DNA of 64,000 nt from Devosia litorisediminis (GCF_018334155.1 NZ_JAGXTP010000003.1:372001-436000); one strand, 5' to 3'. Numbered from the stretch's first letter, positions 36,393 to 45,593 are shown. Translations and numbers: made by a program. Notes: generated from the letters alone by a model not told the origin.

Positions 36393-37340
36393 ATGACGCT
36401 CAAAGTCGCGGTCCAGATGGACCATGTAGCCACCATCAATCCCACCGGCGATTCGACCTTCGCCATGATGCTCGAGGCGCAGGCGCGCGGCCACAAGCTG
36501 CTGCACTACACCCCTGACACGCTGGCGCTGCGCGACAATGTGGTGACCGCGCTGGCGGCCCCGATCGAAGTGTTCGACCGGCCCAAGGGTGAGCATTTCC
36601 AGCTCGGCGAGGAAACCCGCGTCGATCTGTCGACACAGGACGTGATCCATATGCGTCAGGATCCGCCTTTCGACATGAACTACATCACCATCACCCATCT
36701 GCTCGAGCGGCTGCATCCCAAGACGCTGGTGGTCAATCCGCCCGCGGCGGTGCGCAATGCCCCCGAAAAGATCCTCGTCACCGATTTCCCCGAGCTGATG
36801 CCGCCAACCCTGGTGACGCGCGACCGGGCCATGATCCACCAATTCCGCCGCGAGCACACCAACATCATCGTCAAGCCGCTCTACGGCAATGGCGGCGCGG
36901 GCGTCTTCTTCCTGCAGGAGGGCGACCACAATCTGGCCAGCCTGCTCGAACTGTTCGAGGCCAATTACCGCGAACCCTTCATGATCCAGAAATACCTGCC
37001 CGACGTGCGCAAGGGCGACAAGCGGATCATCATTATTGATGGCGAACCCGTGGCGGGGCTGAACCGCATTCCCGCCGATGGCGAGGCGCGCAGCAACATG
37101 CATGTCGGCGGCCGGCCCGAGCTGAGCGAACTGACCGCTCGCGAGCGCGAAATCTGTGCCGCGATCGCCCCGGCGCTCAAGGAACGCGACATGATCTTTG
37201 TCGGTATCGACGTAATTGGCGACTATCTCACCGAGATCAACGTCACCTCCCCCACCGGCATCCGCGAGATCAAGCGCTTCGGTGGTCCCGATATCGCGGT
37301 CATGATCTGGGACGCCATCGAAAAGCGTCGCGCCAGCTAG
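36393..37340 (+). CDS. gshB: Glutathione synthetase
   Basis: A 315-residue ATP-grasp ligase that joins gamma-glutamylcysteine and glycine. The start [24 protein letters not shown] is standard. The grasp domain shows [41 protein letters not shown] and the metal site [19 protein letters not shown]. It starts eight bases after the yraN stop. A weak GGGTGG/CCACCC hairpin lies just after its stop (37346-37363). Confidence 0.97.
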   Translation: MTLKVAVQMDHVATINPTGDSTFAMMLEAQARGHKLLHYTPDTLALRDNVVTALAAPIEVFDRPKGEHFQLGEETRVDLSTQDVIHMRQDPPFDMNYITITHLLERLHPKTLVVNPPAAVRNAPEKILVTDFPELMPPTLVTRDRAMIHQFRREHTNIIVKPLYGNGGAGVFFLQEGDHNLASLLELFEANYREPFMIQKYLPDVRKGDKRIIIIDGEPVAGLNRIPADGEARSNMHVGGRPELSELTAREREICAAIAPALKERDMIFVGIDVIGDYLTEINVTSPTGIREIKRFGGPDIAVMIWDAIEKRRAS

Positions 37341-37401
37341 GCCCGGGGTGGGCAAAACCACCCTAACCCGTTACCTCTAGGAAAAATTCGGGAACAGCGT
37401 C

Positions 37402-38034
37402 ATGCCCACAACGACATTTCTGGCCGCCTTCGCGACCTTGTTTGCCACCGTGGGCGTGGCCGATATCGCCTTCATCTTCGCTGCGCTCACCAAGCGCAAT
37501 TCGGCCAAGGAACGCTTTGCCTTTGCCACCCGCGGCGTGCTCATTGCGGCCGTGATCCTGCTCACCTTCGGTGTGCTGGGCAATGTGATCCTGGATCTGT
37601 TCGGGATCTCCATTCCGGCCCTGCGCACCGCCGGCGGCCTGCTGCTGTTCCTGATCGCCATCGACATGGTGTTTGCCCGCCATTCGGGCGGCACTGGTAC
37701 CACCGATGAGGAAGAGGTCGAGGCCCGCCAGCGCGATGACATCGCCGTCTTCCCGCTCGCCATGCCTCTATTGGCTGGTCCAGGCGCCATCAGCGCGGTG
37801 ATCCTGCTGACCACCGGCGCCAAGACGGACCTGGAATTCTGGGCCGTGCTGGTTGCGGTGGTGGTGATCCTGTTTCTGGCCTGGCTCACCCTGCTGGTGG
37901 CTATTCCCATCCAGCGCCTGCTCGGCGTCACCGGCCTGGCGGTGGTCTCGCGCGTCGTCGGCATTCTGCTCGCCGCCCTGGCGGTGCAATTCGTCTTTGA
38001 CGGCATCAAGCAGAGCGGCATTCTGGGCGGCTGA
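37402..38034 (+). CDS. MarC-family inner-membrane protein
   Basis: A 210-residue protein with six predicted membrane helices. It opens LAAFATLFATVGVADIAFIF and has the MPLLAGPGAISAVILL segment that marks the MarC/UPF0056 family. The family has been linked to antibiotic response by name, but the function is not established. It follows gshB after 60 bases on the same strand and may be its own unit. Confidence 0.88.
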   Translation: MPTTTFLAAFATLFATVGVADIAFIFAALTKRNSAKERFAFATRGVLIAAVILLTFGVLGNVILDLFGISIPALRTAGGLLLFLIAIDMVFARHSGGTGTTDEEEVEARQRDDIAVFPLAMPLLAGPGAISAVILLTTGAKTDLEFWAVLVAVVVILFLAWLTLLVAIPIQRLLGVTGLAVVSRVVGILLAALAVQFVFDGIKQSGILGG

Positions 38035-38094
38035 GGTTGCCCGCTGGGGCCGGCAAACTGCTTCCAAACCCCGCAAATCCGTAAAATTTTACCG

Positions 38095-38110
38095 TTAAGC
38101 AAGTCTTAAC
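38095..38110. promoter_or_regulatory. CtrA-type site upstream of a 38-residue peptide gene
   Basis: TTAA-GCAAGTC-TTAAC matches the CtrA consensus TTAA-N7-TTAAC exactly and is part of the palindrome CGTTAAG-caagt-CTTAACG (38093-38111). It lies about 70 bases before the ATG at 38179. Confidence 0.6.
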
Positions 38111-38178
38111 GCTAAGATTGACCCTGCGCGTGAGGTGGCGCACATCAAGGGCCATGACGTGACTAGGAGGACGCCAAT

Positions 38179-38295
38179 ATGCGTGTTGCAGCTCTTCTCG
38201 CTCTACTGATTATGGCCATGTTTGCCGCCAGCGCCTCGACCGCCACACCGGTGCGCTCCGAAATGCTCACACCCCTGGTGTTCGACGCCACCTGA
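38179..38295 (+). CDS. 38-residue secreted or membrane peptide
   Basis: A 38-codon frame, with AGGAGG ten bases before the ATG and a CtrA-type site upstream. The product begins MRVAALLALLIMAMFAASAS, a Sec signal or single membrane helix, and ends EMLTPLVFDAT; if cleaved after ASA the mature peptide is about 17-20 residues. It is too short for family recognition, but the strong ribosome site and signal make it a plausible gene. Confidence 0.6.
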   Translation: MRVAALLALLIMAMFAASASTATPVRSEMLTPLVFDAT

Positions 38296-38311
38296 GCGAT
38301 AGGCCCCATGC

Positions 38312-38340
38312 AAAAGGGCGGCCGACCATGTCGACCGCCC
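38312..38340 (-). terminator. Intrinsic terminator of the 40-residue basic protein gene
   Basis: On the minus strand GGGCGGTCGAC-atg-GTCGGCCGCCC is followed by TTTTGC, about 25 bases after the stop at 38364. Confidence 0.7.
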
Positions 38341-38363
38341 CCAGACATCTCGCATCTTGAAGT

Positions 38364-38486
38364 CTACTTCTTTGCCGAATTGCCGGTGCTGCCTGAGCCA
38401 AGACCGGTAATCGGCTTGGCGGCTTCCACCTTGTCCTTCTTCGGCTTCTTGGCTTCTTTATTGCTGCGCATCTGACCCTTGGCCAT
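38364..38486 (-). CDS. 40-residue lysine-rich small protein
   Basis: A 40-residue, very basic protein beginning MAKGQMRSNKEAKKPKKDKV and ending TGLGSGSTGNSAKK. Small proteins with the MAKGQxRSNKEAKKPKK opening occur in many Hyphomicrobiales genomes as far as I recall, without known function. GAGGAGA lies six to eight bases before the ATG. An intrinsic terminator follows. The charge suggests nucleic-acid or ribosome contact, which is only inference. Confidence 0.8.
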   Translation of the reverse strand: MAKGQMRSNKEAKKPKKDKVEAAKPITGLGSGSTGNSAKK

Positions 38487-38573
38487 CTCACATTCTCCTC
38501 AGTGCCGGCCAGAGGGCCGACATCAATACCGATTTGACGCTAGACCTGCCCCCTTGCGCTGGCAAGGGCTAGA

Positions 38574-39422
38574 CTATTTGGCGGCCTGACAGCGCCCGCT
38601 TGGCGCCAGCGCGGCAATCGCGCGCGGATCGCACCCGGTCTGCAGGAAGGTCAGCCAGTCATTCTGGTCGCCGTAATAGGCGTTGCGGTCAACTTCGCCC
38701 CGCACACCCCGCACCACGCCGGTCTGTGTCCACTGCCAGAACGTCCAGGTGCGGTTCGAATAGCGCTCATGGGGCTCGGCAGCGGTTGAACGCAGCCAGA
38801 AGGCATTGGGGAAATACTCGCCTTCGAGCACATCGCGGTGAAAGTTCATATCGGTATAGATCAGCGGCAGCTTGCCGGTGTGGCGCTCCATCACGTCGAG
38901 CATCAGGCGGATCTTTTCGAGCGCATCGGCGCGGCTCGGCTTGTTCTTGCAGCTCGAGTGATTGTTCCACTCCAGATCAAGCACGGGCGGCAGCGCGTCG
39001 GGATCATTGGGCACATTGGCGACAAACCAGGCCGCCTGTTCGGAGGCCAGCGAACACCAGGTCATGAAGTGATAGGCACCGCGCGGCATGCCGGCATCGC
39101 GTGCCCGTACCCAGTTTGTGCGGAAATTGGGGTCGAGGTAATCCTTGCCCTCGGTCGCCTTCATGAAGACGAAATGGATGCCCGACTGAAAGGCGGTACG
39201 GAAGTCGATATTTTCCTGATAGCGCGCCACGTCGATGCCCTGCACCGGCATGCCGCGCGCCCGGTCGACGCCCGAATGGGGCCGGTTATCGCCCTGAATG
39301 GGGCCATAAAGTCCGCCGCCTGACGAGCAGGCTACAACAAACCCGGCCAGCAATGCGGCCACGGCACCCTTTGCGATCGCGGAATACGAGGGAAATGGGC
39401 GGCTGAAAACCATCTGGGGCAA
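38574..39422 (-). CDS. GH25-family lysozyme-like lipoprotein
   Basis: A 282-residue protein with an N-terminal hydrophobic stretch ending in a lipobox-like VVAC (cysteine near residue 32). This is followed by a GH25 muramidase domain: GIDVARYQENIDF, FVFMKATEGKDYLDPNF, YHFMTWCSLASEQA, VLDLEWN (catalytic Asp-Glu pair) and WQWTQTG. It should cleave peptidoglycan glycans from the periplasmic side. The upstream region has several TTAA half-sites (39469-39490) that resemble but do not match the CtrA consensus. An ATG three codons later is an alternative start. Confidence 0.9.
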   Translation of the reverse strand: MPQMVFSRPFPSYSAIAKGAVAALLAGFVVACSSGGGLYGPIQGDNRPHSGVDRARGMPVQGIDVARYQENIDFRTAFQSGIHFVFMKATEGKDYLDPNFRTNWVRARDAGMPRGAYHFMTWCSLASEQAAWFVANVPNDPDALPPVLDLEWNNHSSCKNKPSRADALEKIRLMLDVMERHTGKLPLIYTDMNFHRDVLEGEYFPNAFWLRSTAAEPHERYSNRTWTFWQWTQTGVVRGVRGEVDRNAYYGDQNDWLTFLQTGCDPRAIAALAPSGRCQAAK

Positions 39423-39595
39423 ACTCTACGCAGGTACAAAATCTGCATTTGAATCAACATGGCGCGGTTAATGGATGCTTAGGTTAACCAGTAAGGCAGC
39501 TGGCGTGGTTAACAGGCCATTTTCCGTTCGCTTTACGTTCTTGTTCCCATCGACATGCTTTGCTAGATTTGCCGCAGGGTTTGGGGGAACAGGCC

Positions 39596-41118
39596 GTGGT
39601 CACCCGTGTTGCCACTGTAGCGTTTGAGGGCATTGAGGCTGTGCCGGTCGATGTGCAGGTGCAGATCGCGCCCGGCATGCCCAAGTTCATTCTGGTGGGT
39701 CTGCCCGACAAGGCGGTCAAGGAAAGTGGCGAACGCGTCCGTGCCGCGCTCGTCGCCTCAGGCATCGGCTTGCCGCCCAAGCGCATCACCGTCAATCTCG
39801 CACCGGCCGACCTGCCCAAGGAAGGCAGCCATTACGATCTCCCAATCGCGCTGGGCATCATGGCCGCCATAGGCGCCCTGCCCCAGGATGCGCTGGATGG
39901 CTATCTGGCATTGGGTGAACTGGGACTCGATGGCCGCCTGGCCCATGTCGGCGGCATTCTGCCCGCCGCCATTGCCGCCCAAGGGCGCGAACTGGGCCTG
40001 ATCTGCGCGGCGCAATCGGGCGCCGAAGCCGCCTGGGCCGGCGAGGATCTCGATATTGTTGCTGCCGACAGCCTGTTGGCGCTGGTCAATCATCTGACTG
40101 GCCATCAACTGGCACCGCGCCCCTCGCCACGCAAGTTCGTGCCCACCAGCGGCCTGCCTGATCTCAACGAGGTGCGTGGCCAGCTTGTAGCCCGCCGTGC
40201 CTCGAAGTGGCTGCCGCTGGTGGCCATAACCTTTTGATGATCGGTCCCCCTGGGGCCGGCAAATCCATGCTTGCAGCACGCCTGCCCTCCATCCTGCCAC
40301 CGCTCAATCCACGCGAACTGCTCGATGTGTCGATGATCCAGTCTATTGCGGGGGAGCTGGTGGGTGGGGCCATATCGGATCGCCGCCCCTTTCGGGCGCC
40401 GCATCACTCGGCCTCCATGGCCGCGCTGGTGGGCGGGGGGCTCAAGGTGCGCCCCGGCGAAGTCAGCCTCGCTCATAATGGCGTATTGTTTCTCGACGAA
40501 TTGCCCGAATTCGCTCCCGCCGTGCTCGACAGTCTGCGTCAGCCTCTGGAGGCCGGCGAGACGGTGATTGCCCGCGCCAATGCCCGCATCAGCTATCCCA
40601 GCCGGGTGCAACTGATCGCGGCGATGAACCCATGCAAATGTGGCCTGGCAGGCACGCCCGGTCACACCTGTCGTCGCGGCAAGGCGTGTGCCGATGACTA
40701 TCAGAGCCGCGTCTCGGGACCGTTTCTGGATCGTATCGATATTCGCATCGATGTCCCCGCCGTCACCGCCGCCGATATGATCGCCCCCGGCACAACCGCT
40801 GAAAGCTCTGCTGAAGTCGCGGCGCGCGTTGCCAGAGCGCGCGAGCGCCAGCGTCAACGCTTTCTCGAGCACGGGGCACCCGGCGTTTTCAACAACGCCG
40901 CCGCTGGCCCCAGCCTGATTGAATCAGTGGTCAATCCCGACGAGGCCAGCCAGACCCTGTTGCTGCAGGCCGCAGAGCGCTTCAATCTCTCCGCCCGCGC
41001 CTATCATCGGGTTCTCAAAGTGGCACGGACCCTGGCTGATCTGGCCGGCGTCGACCGGGTTGAGCGCCCGCATATCGCCGAAGCGCTGAGCTATCGGCTC
41101 AATCTGGGGCAAGCCTGA
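39596..41118 (+). pseudogene. comM: comM (YifB-type Mg-chelatase-like AAA+ ATPase), broken by a -1 frameshift
   Basis: Two overlapping frames together encode a normal-length ComM/YifB of about 507 residues. The first (39596-40237) has the N-terminal domain VTRVATVAFEGIEAVPVDVQVQI to VRGQLVARR. The second, from about 40203, gives VAAAGGHNLLMIGPPGAGKSML (Walker A), FLDELPEF (Walker B) and the C-terminal SARAYHRVLKVARTLADL. The break lies at GTGCCTCG (about 40197-40204), where GTGCCCTCG would restore the frame RALEVAAAG. ComM is a helicase that aids branch migration in natural transformation. Real inactivation or a base missed in sequencing are both possible. Confidence 0.85.
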
Positions 41119-41573
41119 TGCGACATCGCATTTCCTCCGGGGCGCTGGTGATCCGCGATGGTCGCCTGCTGCTGCTGCGCCATTTCAAGCCGGACCGCTA
41201 TGACTTCTGGGCCCCGCCTGGCGGTGGTGTGGAAGGCAATGAGACCCTCGAAGCCGCCGCCGAACGCGAAACCTTTGAAGAAACCGCGCTGCGCGTGACA
41301 GCGCGACGTCTGGCTTATCTCGACGAGGTCTGGAGCCCTGATGACCGCACCATGAAATTCTGGTTTCTGGCTGACTACTGCGCTGGTGAAATCGACCTGG
41401 GCAGTAATCCTGCGCTCGATGAGTCCATTATCGAGGCTGCATGGATCGGACCAGGCGATCCCCTGCCGGGCCGTATGGTATTCCCTGCCTCCCTGCACGA
41501 CCGGTTCTGGGATGACCTGGCGTCGGGGTTTGAACAGCCAGTGCGCCTGGCGCTGCAACGCCAGCAGGTCTGA
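41118..41573 (+). CDS. Nudix hydrolase
   Basis: A 151-residue Nudix protein. The box GGVEGNETLEAAAERETFEETAL follows G-x5-E-x7-R-E-U-x-E-E-x-G-U except that the final glycine is alanine. The preceding strand RLLLLRHFKPDRYDFWAPPGG is typical. The substrate cannot be predicted. The ATG shares one base with the comM stop (TGATG), so it would be coupled to comM translation. The gene is followed by a 185-base gap with DnaA-box-like and parS-like sites. Confidence 0.88.
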   Translation: MRHRISSGALVIRDGRLLLLRHFKPDRYDFWAPPGGGVEGNETLEAAAERETFEETALRVTARRLAYLDEVWSPDDRTMKFWFLADYCAGEIDLGSNPALDESIIEAAWIGPGDPLPGRMVFPASLHDRFWDDLASGFEQPVRLALQRQQV

Positions 41574-41585
41574 GGGGGTAAGACC

Positions 41586-41606
41586 TGTGCATAACTGCGT
41601 GGATAA
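41586..41606 (-). promoter_or_regulatory. Two tandem DnaA-box-like sequences
   Basis: TTATGCACA (41586-41594, exact to TTATNCACA) and TTATCCACG (41598-41606, one mismatch) lie on the minus strand 12 bases apart. They sit just before parS-like copy 6. Confidence 0.5.
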
Positions 41607-41608
41607 GT

Positions 41609-41622
41609 GTTTCACGTGAATC
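41609..41622 (-). promoter_or_regulatory. parS-like motif GATTCACGTGAAAC (copy 6, minus strand)
   Basis: An exact copy on the minus strand (plus reads GTTTCACGTGAATC). With its flank, TGTTTCACGTGAATCC, it matches 14 of 16 bases of the parS consensus TGTTTCACGTGAAACA. It lies two bases from the second DnaA-box-like sequence. Confidence 0.65.
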
Positions 41623-41760
41623 CGTCTGGTTACGCGTTGCCAACGGGCTGAGGCTCTCGCCCGGCCCAATGCTGGCCATTTTTGTTGACCAAGCTGCTTT
41701 CCGATCAGACCTCGTTAACGCGCAGCGAATAAGTCTGTGGCCTGAAAGTAGTAGGGTGTG

Positions 41761-42390
41761 ATGACGCGTTCTGGCGAGCTGGTGCAGTGGAATAATAAGG
41801 GCGGCTACGGCTTCGTGCGCGATCAGGCGGGCAATGATTTCTATGTCCACATTTCCAAGCTCGTTGATGGCCAATTGCGCCCCCGCATTGGCGATCAGCT
41901 GACCTTTTCTATCGCTACCGGCCGCAATGGCCGCCCTGCCGCGATCAATGTCGCGGTGTCCCAGGCCGCCCCACTACCCAATCGGACAATGCGCGACATC
42001 AAGCGCTCACCGAGCTCGTTGTCGAGCTACAAGGTGGGGCTGCGGACTGCGGCGGCCACGGTGATGACCCTGCTGATTCTGCTGGCCATAGCGACCGAGC
42101 GTGTGCCGGTCTGGTTTGGTGGCAGCTATGCCCTGATGGGAGCGGCATCCGCCCTGCTCTATCGCTTCGACAAGCTCTATGCGCTCAGCGGCCGATGGCG
42201 GGTCAGTGAGACCAATCTGCATGTCGTCGATTTCTGCTTTGGCATTATCGGCGGGCTGGCAGCCCAGGAAGTCTATCGCCACAAGACGGTCAAACCGCGC
42301 TTTGTTGCCGCCACCTGGACCATTGCGCTGGTGCATGTGATCGGGCTGGCGGCGCTGGCCCTGGGTTGGGTCAGCATCGCCTTGCCCTGA
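41761..42390 (+). CDS. Cold-shock-domain / DUF1294 membrane protein
   Basis: A 209-residue fusion. Residues 1-65 form a cold-shock (OB-fold) domain with RNP1-like GGYGFVRD and the FYVHISKL strand. Residues 95-205 contain four hydrophobic helices and the DUF1294 pattern LLYRFDKLYALSGRWRVSETNLHVVDFCFG. The fusion is a known architecture of unknown function. ATG 41761 is chosen over the GTG three bases earlier. DnaA-box-like and parS-like sites lie about 140-175 bases upstream. Confidence 0.9.
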   Translation: MTRSGELVQWNNKGGYGFVRDQAGNDFYVHISKLVDGQLRPRIGDQLTFSIATGRNGRPAAINVAVSQAAPLPNRTMRDIKRSPSSLSSYKVGLRTAAATVMTLLILLAIATERVPVWFGGSYALMGAASALLYRFDKLYALSGRWRVSETNLHVVDFCFGIIGGLAAQEVYRHKTVKPRFVAATWTIALVHVIGLAALALGWVSIALP

Positions 42391-42395
42391 GTCGG

Positions 42396-43679
42396 CTAGT
42401 GGAACTGGGCGGTCTCGGTTGATTCGCCCATTGCGGTCGTGGCGCTCTTGCCCTGGCTGACTGCCATCGAGACCGCATCGAAATAGCTCGTGCCCACTTC
42501 ACGCTGGTGCCGCACCGCTGAAAACCCATGCTGTTCTGCCGTGAACTCGGCCTGCTGCAGCCGGGAATACCCCGCCATGCCATCGGCCTTGTAGGCGCGG
42601 GCCAGCTCAAAGGTGGACAGGCTCAGATTGTGGAAGCCGGCCAGCGTGATGAACTGGTATTTATAGCCCATCGCCGCAATCTCGCGCTGGAAGCTGGCCA
42701 TGGCGGCCTCGTCCATATGCTTGGCCCAGTTGAAGCTGGGCGAGCAGTTATAGGCCAGCATCTGTTCCGGATGCACCTTGCGCACCGCTTCAGCGAACTT
42801 GCGGGCTTCGGCCAGATCGGGCGTGCTGGTCTCGCACCAGATCAGATCGGCATAGGGCGCATAGGCAATACCGCGGGCAATGGCAGCATCGATACCGCCC
42901 TTGAGCCGGTAGAACCCTTCGGCGGTACGTTCGCCGGTGACAAAGGGTGCATCCTGCTCGTCAATGTCGGAGGTGATCAGTCGGGCGGCTTCGGCATCTG
43001 TGCGCGCCATGATCAGCGTGGGCACCCCCATCACATCGGCGGCCAGCCGGGCGGCATTGAGCGTGCGGATGAACTGGCTGGTCGGCACCAGCACCTTGCC
43101 ACCGAGATGGCCGCACTTCTTCTCGCTCGCCAGCTGATCCTCGAAATGCACGGCGGCCGCGCCCGCTTCGATCATTGCCTTCATCAGCTCGAACGCGTTC
43201 AGGGCCCCGCCAAATCCCGCCTCGGCATCGGCAATGATGGGCACGAAGAAATCCAGATCCGTCGTCGAAATACCGTCGGTGCGCTCCATGGTCTGGATCT
43301 GGTCGGCCCGCTGCAGCGCCTTGTTGATGCGCTTGACCACGGCGGGCACGCTATCGACCGGGTAAAGGCTCTGGTCAGGATACATATTGCCGCTGCTATT
43401 GGCGTCTGCCGCCACCTGCCAGCCCGACAGATAGATCGCTTTGAGCCCCGCCTTGACCTGCTGCACCGCCTGATTGCCGGTAAACGTGCCCAGCGTCGGC
43501 ACAAAGTCTTCATTCTGCAGCAGGTTCCATAATTGCCTGGCGCCGTGCTCGGCCAAGGTGTGGCGGATGGGCAATGAACCCGCCAGCCGCTCCACATCGC
43601 TGGGCGCATAATTGCGGGTAATATTGCGCCAACGATCCGGGGCGTAGTCGGGGGCGGCAAATTTTGGTTGGTCGAGCAT
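42396..43679 (-). CDS. aceA: Isocitrate lyase
   Basis: A 427-residue lyase that splits isocitrate into glyoxylate and succinate in the glyoxylate bypass. The catalytic cysteine is in [28 protein letters not shown] ([14 protein letters not shown]) and [15 protein letters not shown] are also typical. AGGAGG is well placed before the ATG. It is divergent, across a 76-residue ORF, from an Xre/short-chain-acyl regulator that probably controls it, so growth on acetate or fatty acids is likely its context. Confidence 0.97.
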   Translation of the reverse strand: MLDQPKFAAPDYAPDRWRNITRNYAPSDVERLAGSLPIRHTLAEHGARQLWNLLQNEDFVPTLGTFTGNQAVQQVKAGLKAIYLSGWQVAADANSSGNMYPDQSLYPVDSVPAVVKRINKALQRADQIQTMERTDGISTTDLDFFVPIIADAEAGFGGALNAFELMKAMIEAGAAAVHFEDQLASEKKCGHLGGKVLVPTSQFIRTLNAARLAADVMGVPTLIMARTDAEAARLITSDIDEQDAPFVTGERTAEGFYRLKGGIDAAIARGIAYAPYADLIWCETSTPDLAEARKFAEAVRKVHPEQMLAYNCSPSFNWAKHMDEAAMASFQREIAAMGYKYQFITLAGFHNLSLSTFELARAYKADGMAGYSRLQQAEFTAEQHGFSAVRHQREVGTSYFDAVSMAVSQGKSATTAMGESTETAQFH

Positions 43680-43732
43680 GTTTTCCTCCTCAGGGCATGG
43701 CTCCGCCGGTCCGGTGGGCCGGCGTATTCAGT

Positions 43733-43746
43733 GATTCACGTGGAAC
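43733..43746 (+). promoter_or_regulatory. parS-like motif, variant GATTCACGTGGAAC (copy 7)
   Basis: One mismatch from GATTCACGTGAAAC. It lies upstream of aceA, in the gap to the 76-residue ORF. Confidence 0.5.
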
Positions 43747-43785
43747 AAAGGGGTGTGGTCTGCTGTGCGCTGTCGATTGGCCTGT

Positions 43786-44016
43786 CTACGAAGCCAGCAC
43801 CTTGCGGCTGAAGGTGGCAGCAATCATGCCGTCGCCGGAAAACAGCTCGGTGCTGCCCTGCCCGCCCACCAGCGAAAACTGGTGCCGCCCGATCTTGCCG
43901 GCAATGGCATAGCCCTGGCTGGCCAGGTTACGGGATTTGAACTGGGCCATGGCCTCAACGGCGGTCGGGGCAATGATGGTCAGGTATTCTTCGCGTTCGC
44001 TGATTGAAGGGCTCAT
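43786..44016 (-). CDS. Small conserved-looking protein between aceA and its regulator
   Basis: A 76-residue soluble protein (TIIAPTAVEAMAQFKSRNLASQGYAIAG onward) rich in glycine in the second half. GGAGA precedes the ATG. It is transcribed in the same direction as aceA, about 110 bases upstream of it, and starts in the regulator's divergent promoter region. A small ORF here is seen in related genomes as far as I recall. No domain is recognised. Confidence 0.7.
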   Translation of the reverse strand: MSPSISEREEYLTIIAPTAVEAMAQFKSRNLASQGYAIAGKIGRHQFSLVGGQGSTELFSGDGMIAATFSRKVLAS

Positions 44017-44040
44017 CCGAAAGTCTCCTCGTTTGTTGTC

Positions 44041-44149
44041 TGTAAAGATTTGACAAATGCCTCAAACATGCAAGGAATAAGCGCATAAGGCCCAGTAAAC
44101 CTGTAAAGTGCGACACAAGTCGTCATGTCGTTTTGTAAATACTGTAAAG
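44041..44149. promoter_or_regulatory. TGTAAAG repeat array in the aceA-side/regulator divergent promoter
   Basis: TGTAAAG occurs at 44041-44047, 44102-44108 and 44143-44149 and TGTAAAT at 44134-44140, all on the plus strand, within the 164-base gap upstream of the regulator. ATTTGACAAAT, nearly palindromic, is at 44048-44058. These are candidate binding sites of the regulator encoded next to them. Confidence 0.5.
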
Positions 44150-44180
44150 AAAATGCTGGCAAAATTGCCGGGAGGAGCCG

Positions 44181-45587
44181 ATGAACGAGCATGCAGACAT
44201 GCAGATTGGCGGGCGCATCAAGCGCCTGCGCCGGACGCGCAAGTTGGCGCAGGCTGATCTGGCTGCGGCGCTGGGTATTTCTGCCAGCTATCTCAATCTG
44301 ATCGAACACAATCGGCGCAAGGTCACCGTGCCCTTGCTGTTTGCCATTGCTGGCCATTTCGGCGTCGAACCGGGTGAACTGGTCGACAGCGATGAGGGAC
44401 GCTTGCTGGGCGATCTGATGGAAGCCTTTGGCGACGACATCTTTGCCGATAGCGACGTGACGAACCTTGAAATCCGCGATCTGGCCCAGGCCAATCCGGC
44501 GGCCGCCCGCGCCATTCTCAAGCTCTATGACCGCTATCGTCTGGTCGCCAAATCCAGTGGAACGCCCGCCGCAGAGGGCGCCGGTGAACCCTTTCATCTG
44601 GCAACGGACGCGATTTCCGACTTCCTGCAGGAAAATGCCAACCACTTCCCGGCGCTTGAGGCAGCCGCAGAACGTGTTCGCGCCGATATTGACCGCTCGG
44701 GTGACAGCTTCGAGTTCGGCCTGCGCATCTATCTGCTCAACGTGTTCGGTGTCGAAACGCGACTGGCCTCATTGCCCCACGGCATTGCCCGCCAGTTCGA
44801 CGAGCGACGCAGCCACCTGCTGGTCTCCGACATTCTGCCCACCGAATCCGGTTTGTTTCTGGTGGCCCATCAACTGGGACAGTTGGCGGTGGCAGGTGAA
44901 ATCGAGGCGATTATCGCGGCGTCGAGCCTGCCCGAGGGCGATGCGCCAATCCTGGCGCGCAATGTGCTCTCGGCCTATTTCGCCGCCGCGCTGATCATGC
45001 CCTATGAGCCGTTTCTGCGTGCCTGCCGCGACTATCGCTACGATATCGAACGCGTTGGGCGCCGTTTTGGCGCCAGTTTCGAGCAGGTCTGTCATCGCAT
45101 GACCACGCTGCAACGCCCTGGTGCATCGGGCATTCCGCTGCATCTGGTGCGCACCGATATTGCCGGCAATATCTCCAAGCGCTTCTCGCTTTCGGGCATC
45201 CATATTCCGCGCCATTCGGGCGCCTGCCCGCGCTGGAATATCTATTCGGCGTTTCTGGCGCCAGAACGGATCAATATCCAGCTCAGCCAGATGCCTGACG
45301 GGCAGCGCTATTTCTGTATTGCCCGCACCATCGTCAAAGGCGACCACCGCTACAATGCGCCGCGCCGCTATATGTCGATCGGTCTGGGCTGCTCGATCCA
45401 CCATGCCAAGGAGCTGATCTATTCCGATGGCATGGACCTGACCGGCGACAGCCAGATGGTCCCGATCGGCGTGGGCTGCCGCATCTGTCCGCGCATGGAA
45501 TGCGGCCAGCGCGCCCATCCTCCGGCCGACCATCGCTTCGAGCTCGATCAGGCCAACCGCCCCGAAAGCCTCTATGCCCGGATGTAA
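44181..45587 (+). CDS. Xre-family short-chain-acyl-type regulator of the glyoxylate bypass (RamB-like)
   Basis: A 468-residue regulator. Residues 8-65 form an Xre HTH (GGRIKRLRRTRKLAQADLAAALGISASYLNLIEHN). The middle resembles the degenerate IrrE/ImmA-like segment (LFLVAHQLGQLAVAG), and the C-terminal half is a cysteine-rich DUF2083 domain (HSGACPRWNIYSAF, GCSIHHAKELIYSDG, GVGCRICPRMECGQRAHPP). Members control aceA or methylcitrate genes in response to acyl-CoA levels. Its divergent position beside aceA and the TGTAAAG array support such a role. Confidence 0.88.
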   Translation: MNEHADMQIGGRIKRLRRTRKLAQADLAAALGISASYLNLIEHNRRKVTVPLLFAIAGHFGVEPGELVDSDEGRLLGDLMEAFGDDIFADSDVTNLEIRDLAQANPAAARAILKLYDRYRLVAKSSGTPAAEGAGEPFHLATDAISDFLQENANHFPALEAAAERVRADIDRSGDSFEFGLRIYLLNVFGVETRLASLPHGIARQFDERRSHLLVSDILPTESGLFLVAHQLGQLAVAGEIEAIIAASSLPEGDAPILARNVLSAYFAAALIMPYEPFLRACRDYRYDIERVGRRFGASFEQVCHRMTTLQRPGASGIPLHLVRTDIAGNISKRFSLSGIHIPRHSGACPRWNIYSAFLAPERINIQLSQMPDGQRYFCIARTIVKGDHRYNAPRRYMSIGLGCSIHHAKELIYSDGMDLTGDSQMVPIGVGCRICPRMECGQRAHPPADHRFELDQANRPESLYARM

Positions 45588-45593
45588 CCGACT

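Noticed and set aside
39469..39490. TTAA half-sites upstream of the GH25 gene, considered as CtrA sites
   Set aside because: The spacing gives TTAA-N7-TTAGG and TTAACC-N10-TTAACC; neither is the CtrA consensus.
41573..41760. oriC candidate (DnaA-box-like pair plus parS-like site)
   Set aside because: The gap is under 190 bases, has only two boxes and no AT-rich unwinding stretch, and oriC in this order is usually next to hemE or dnaA.
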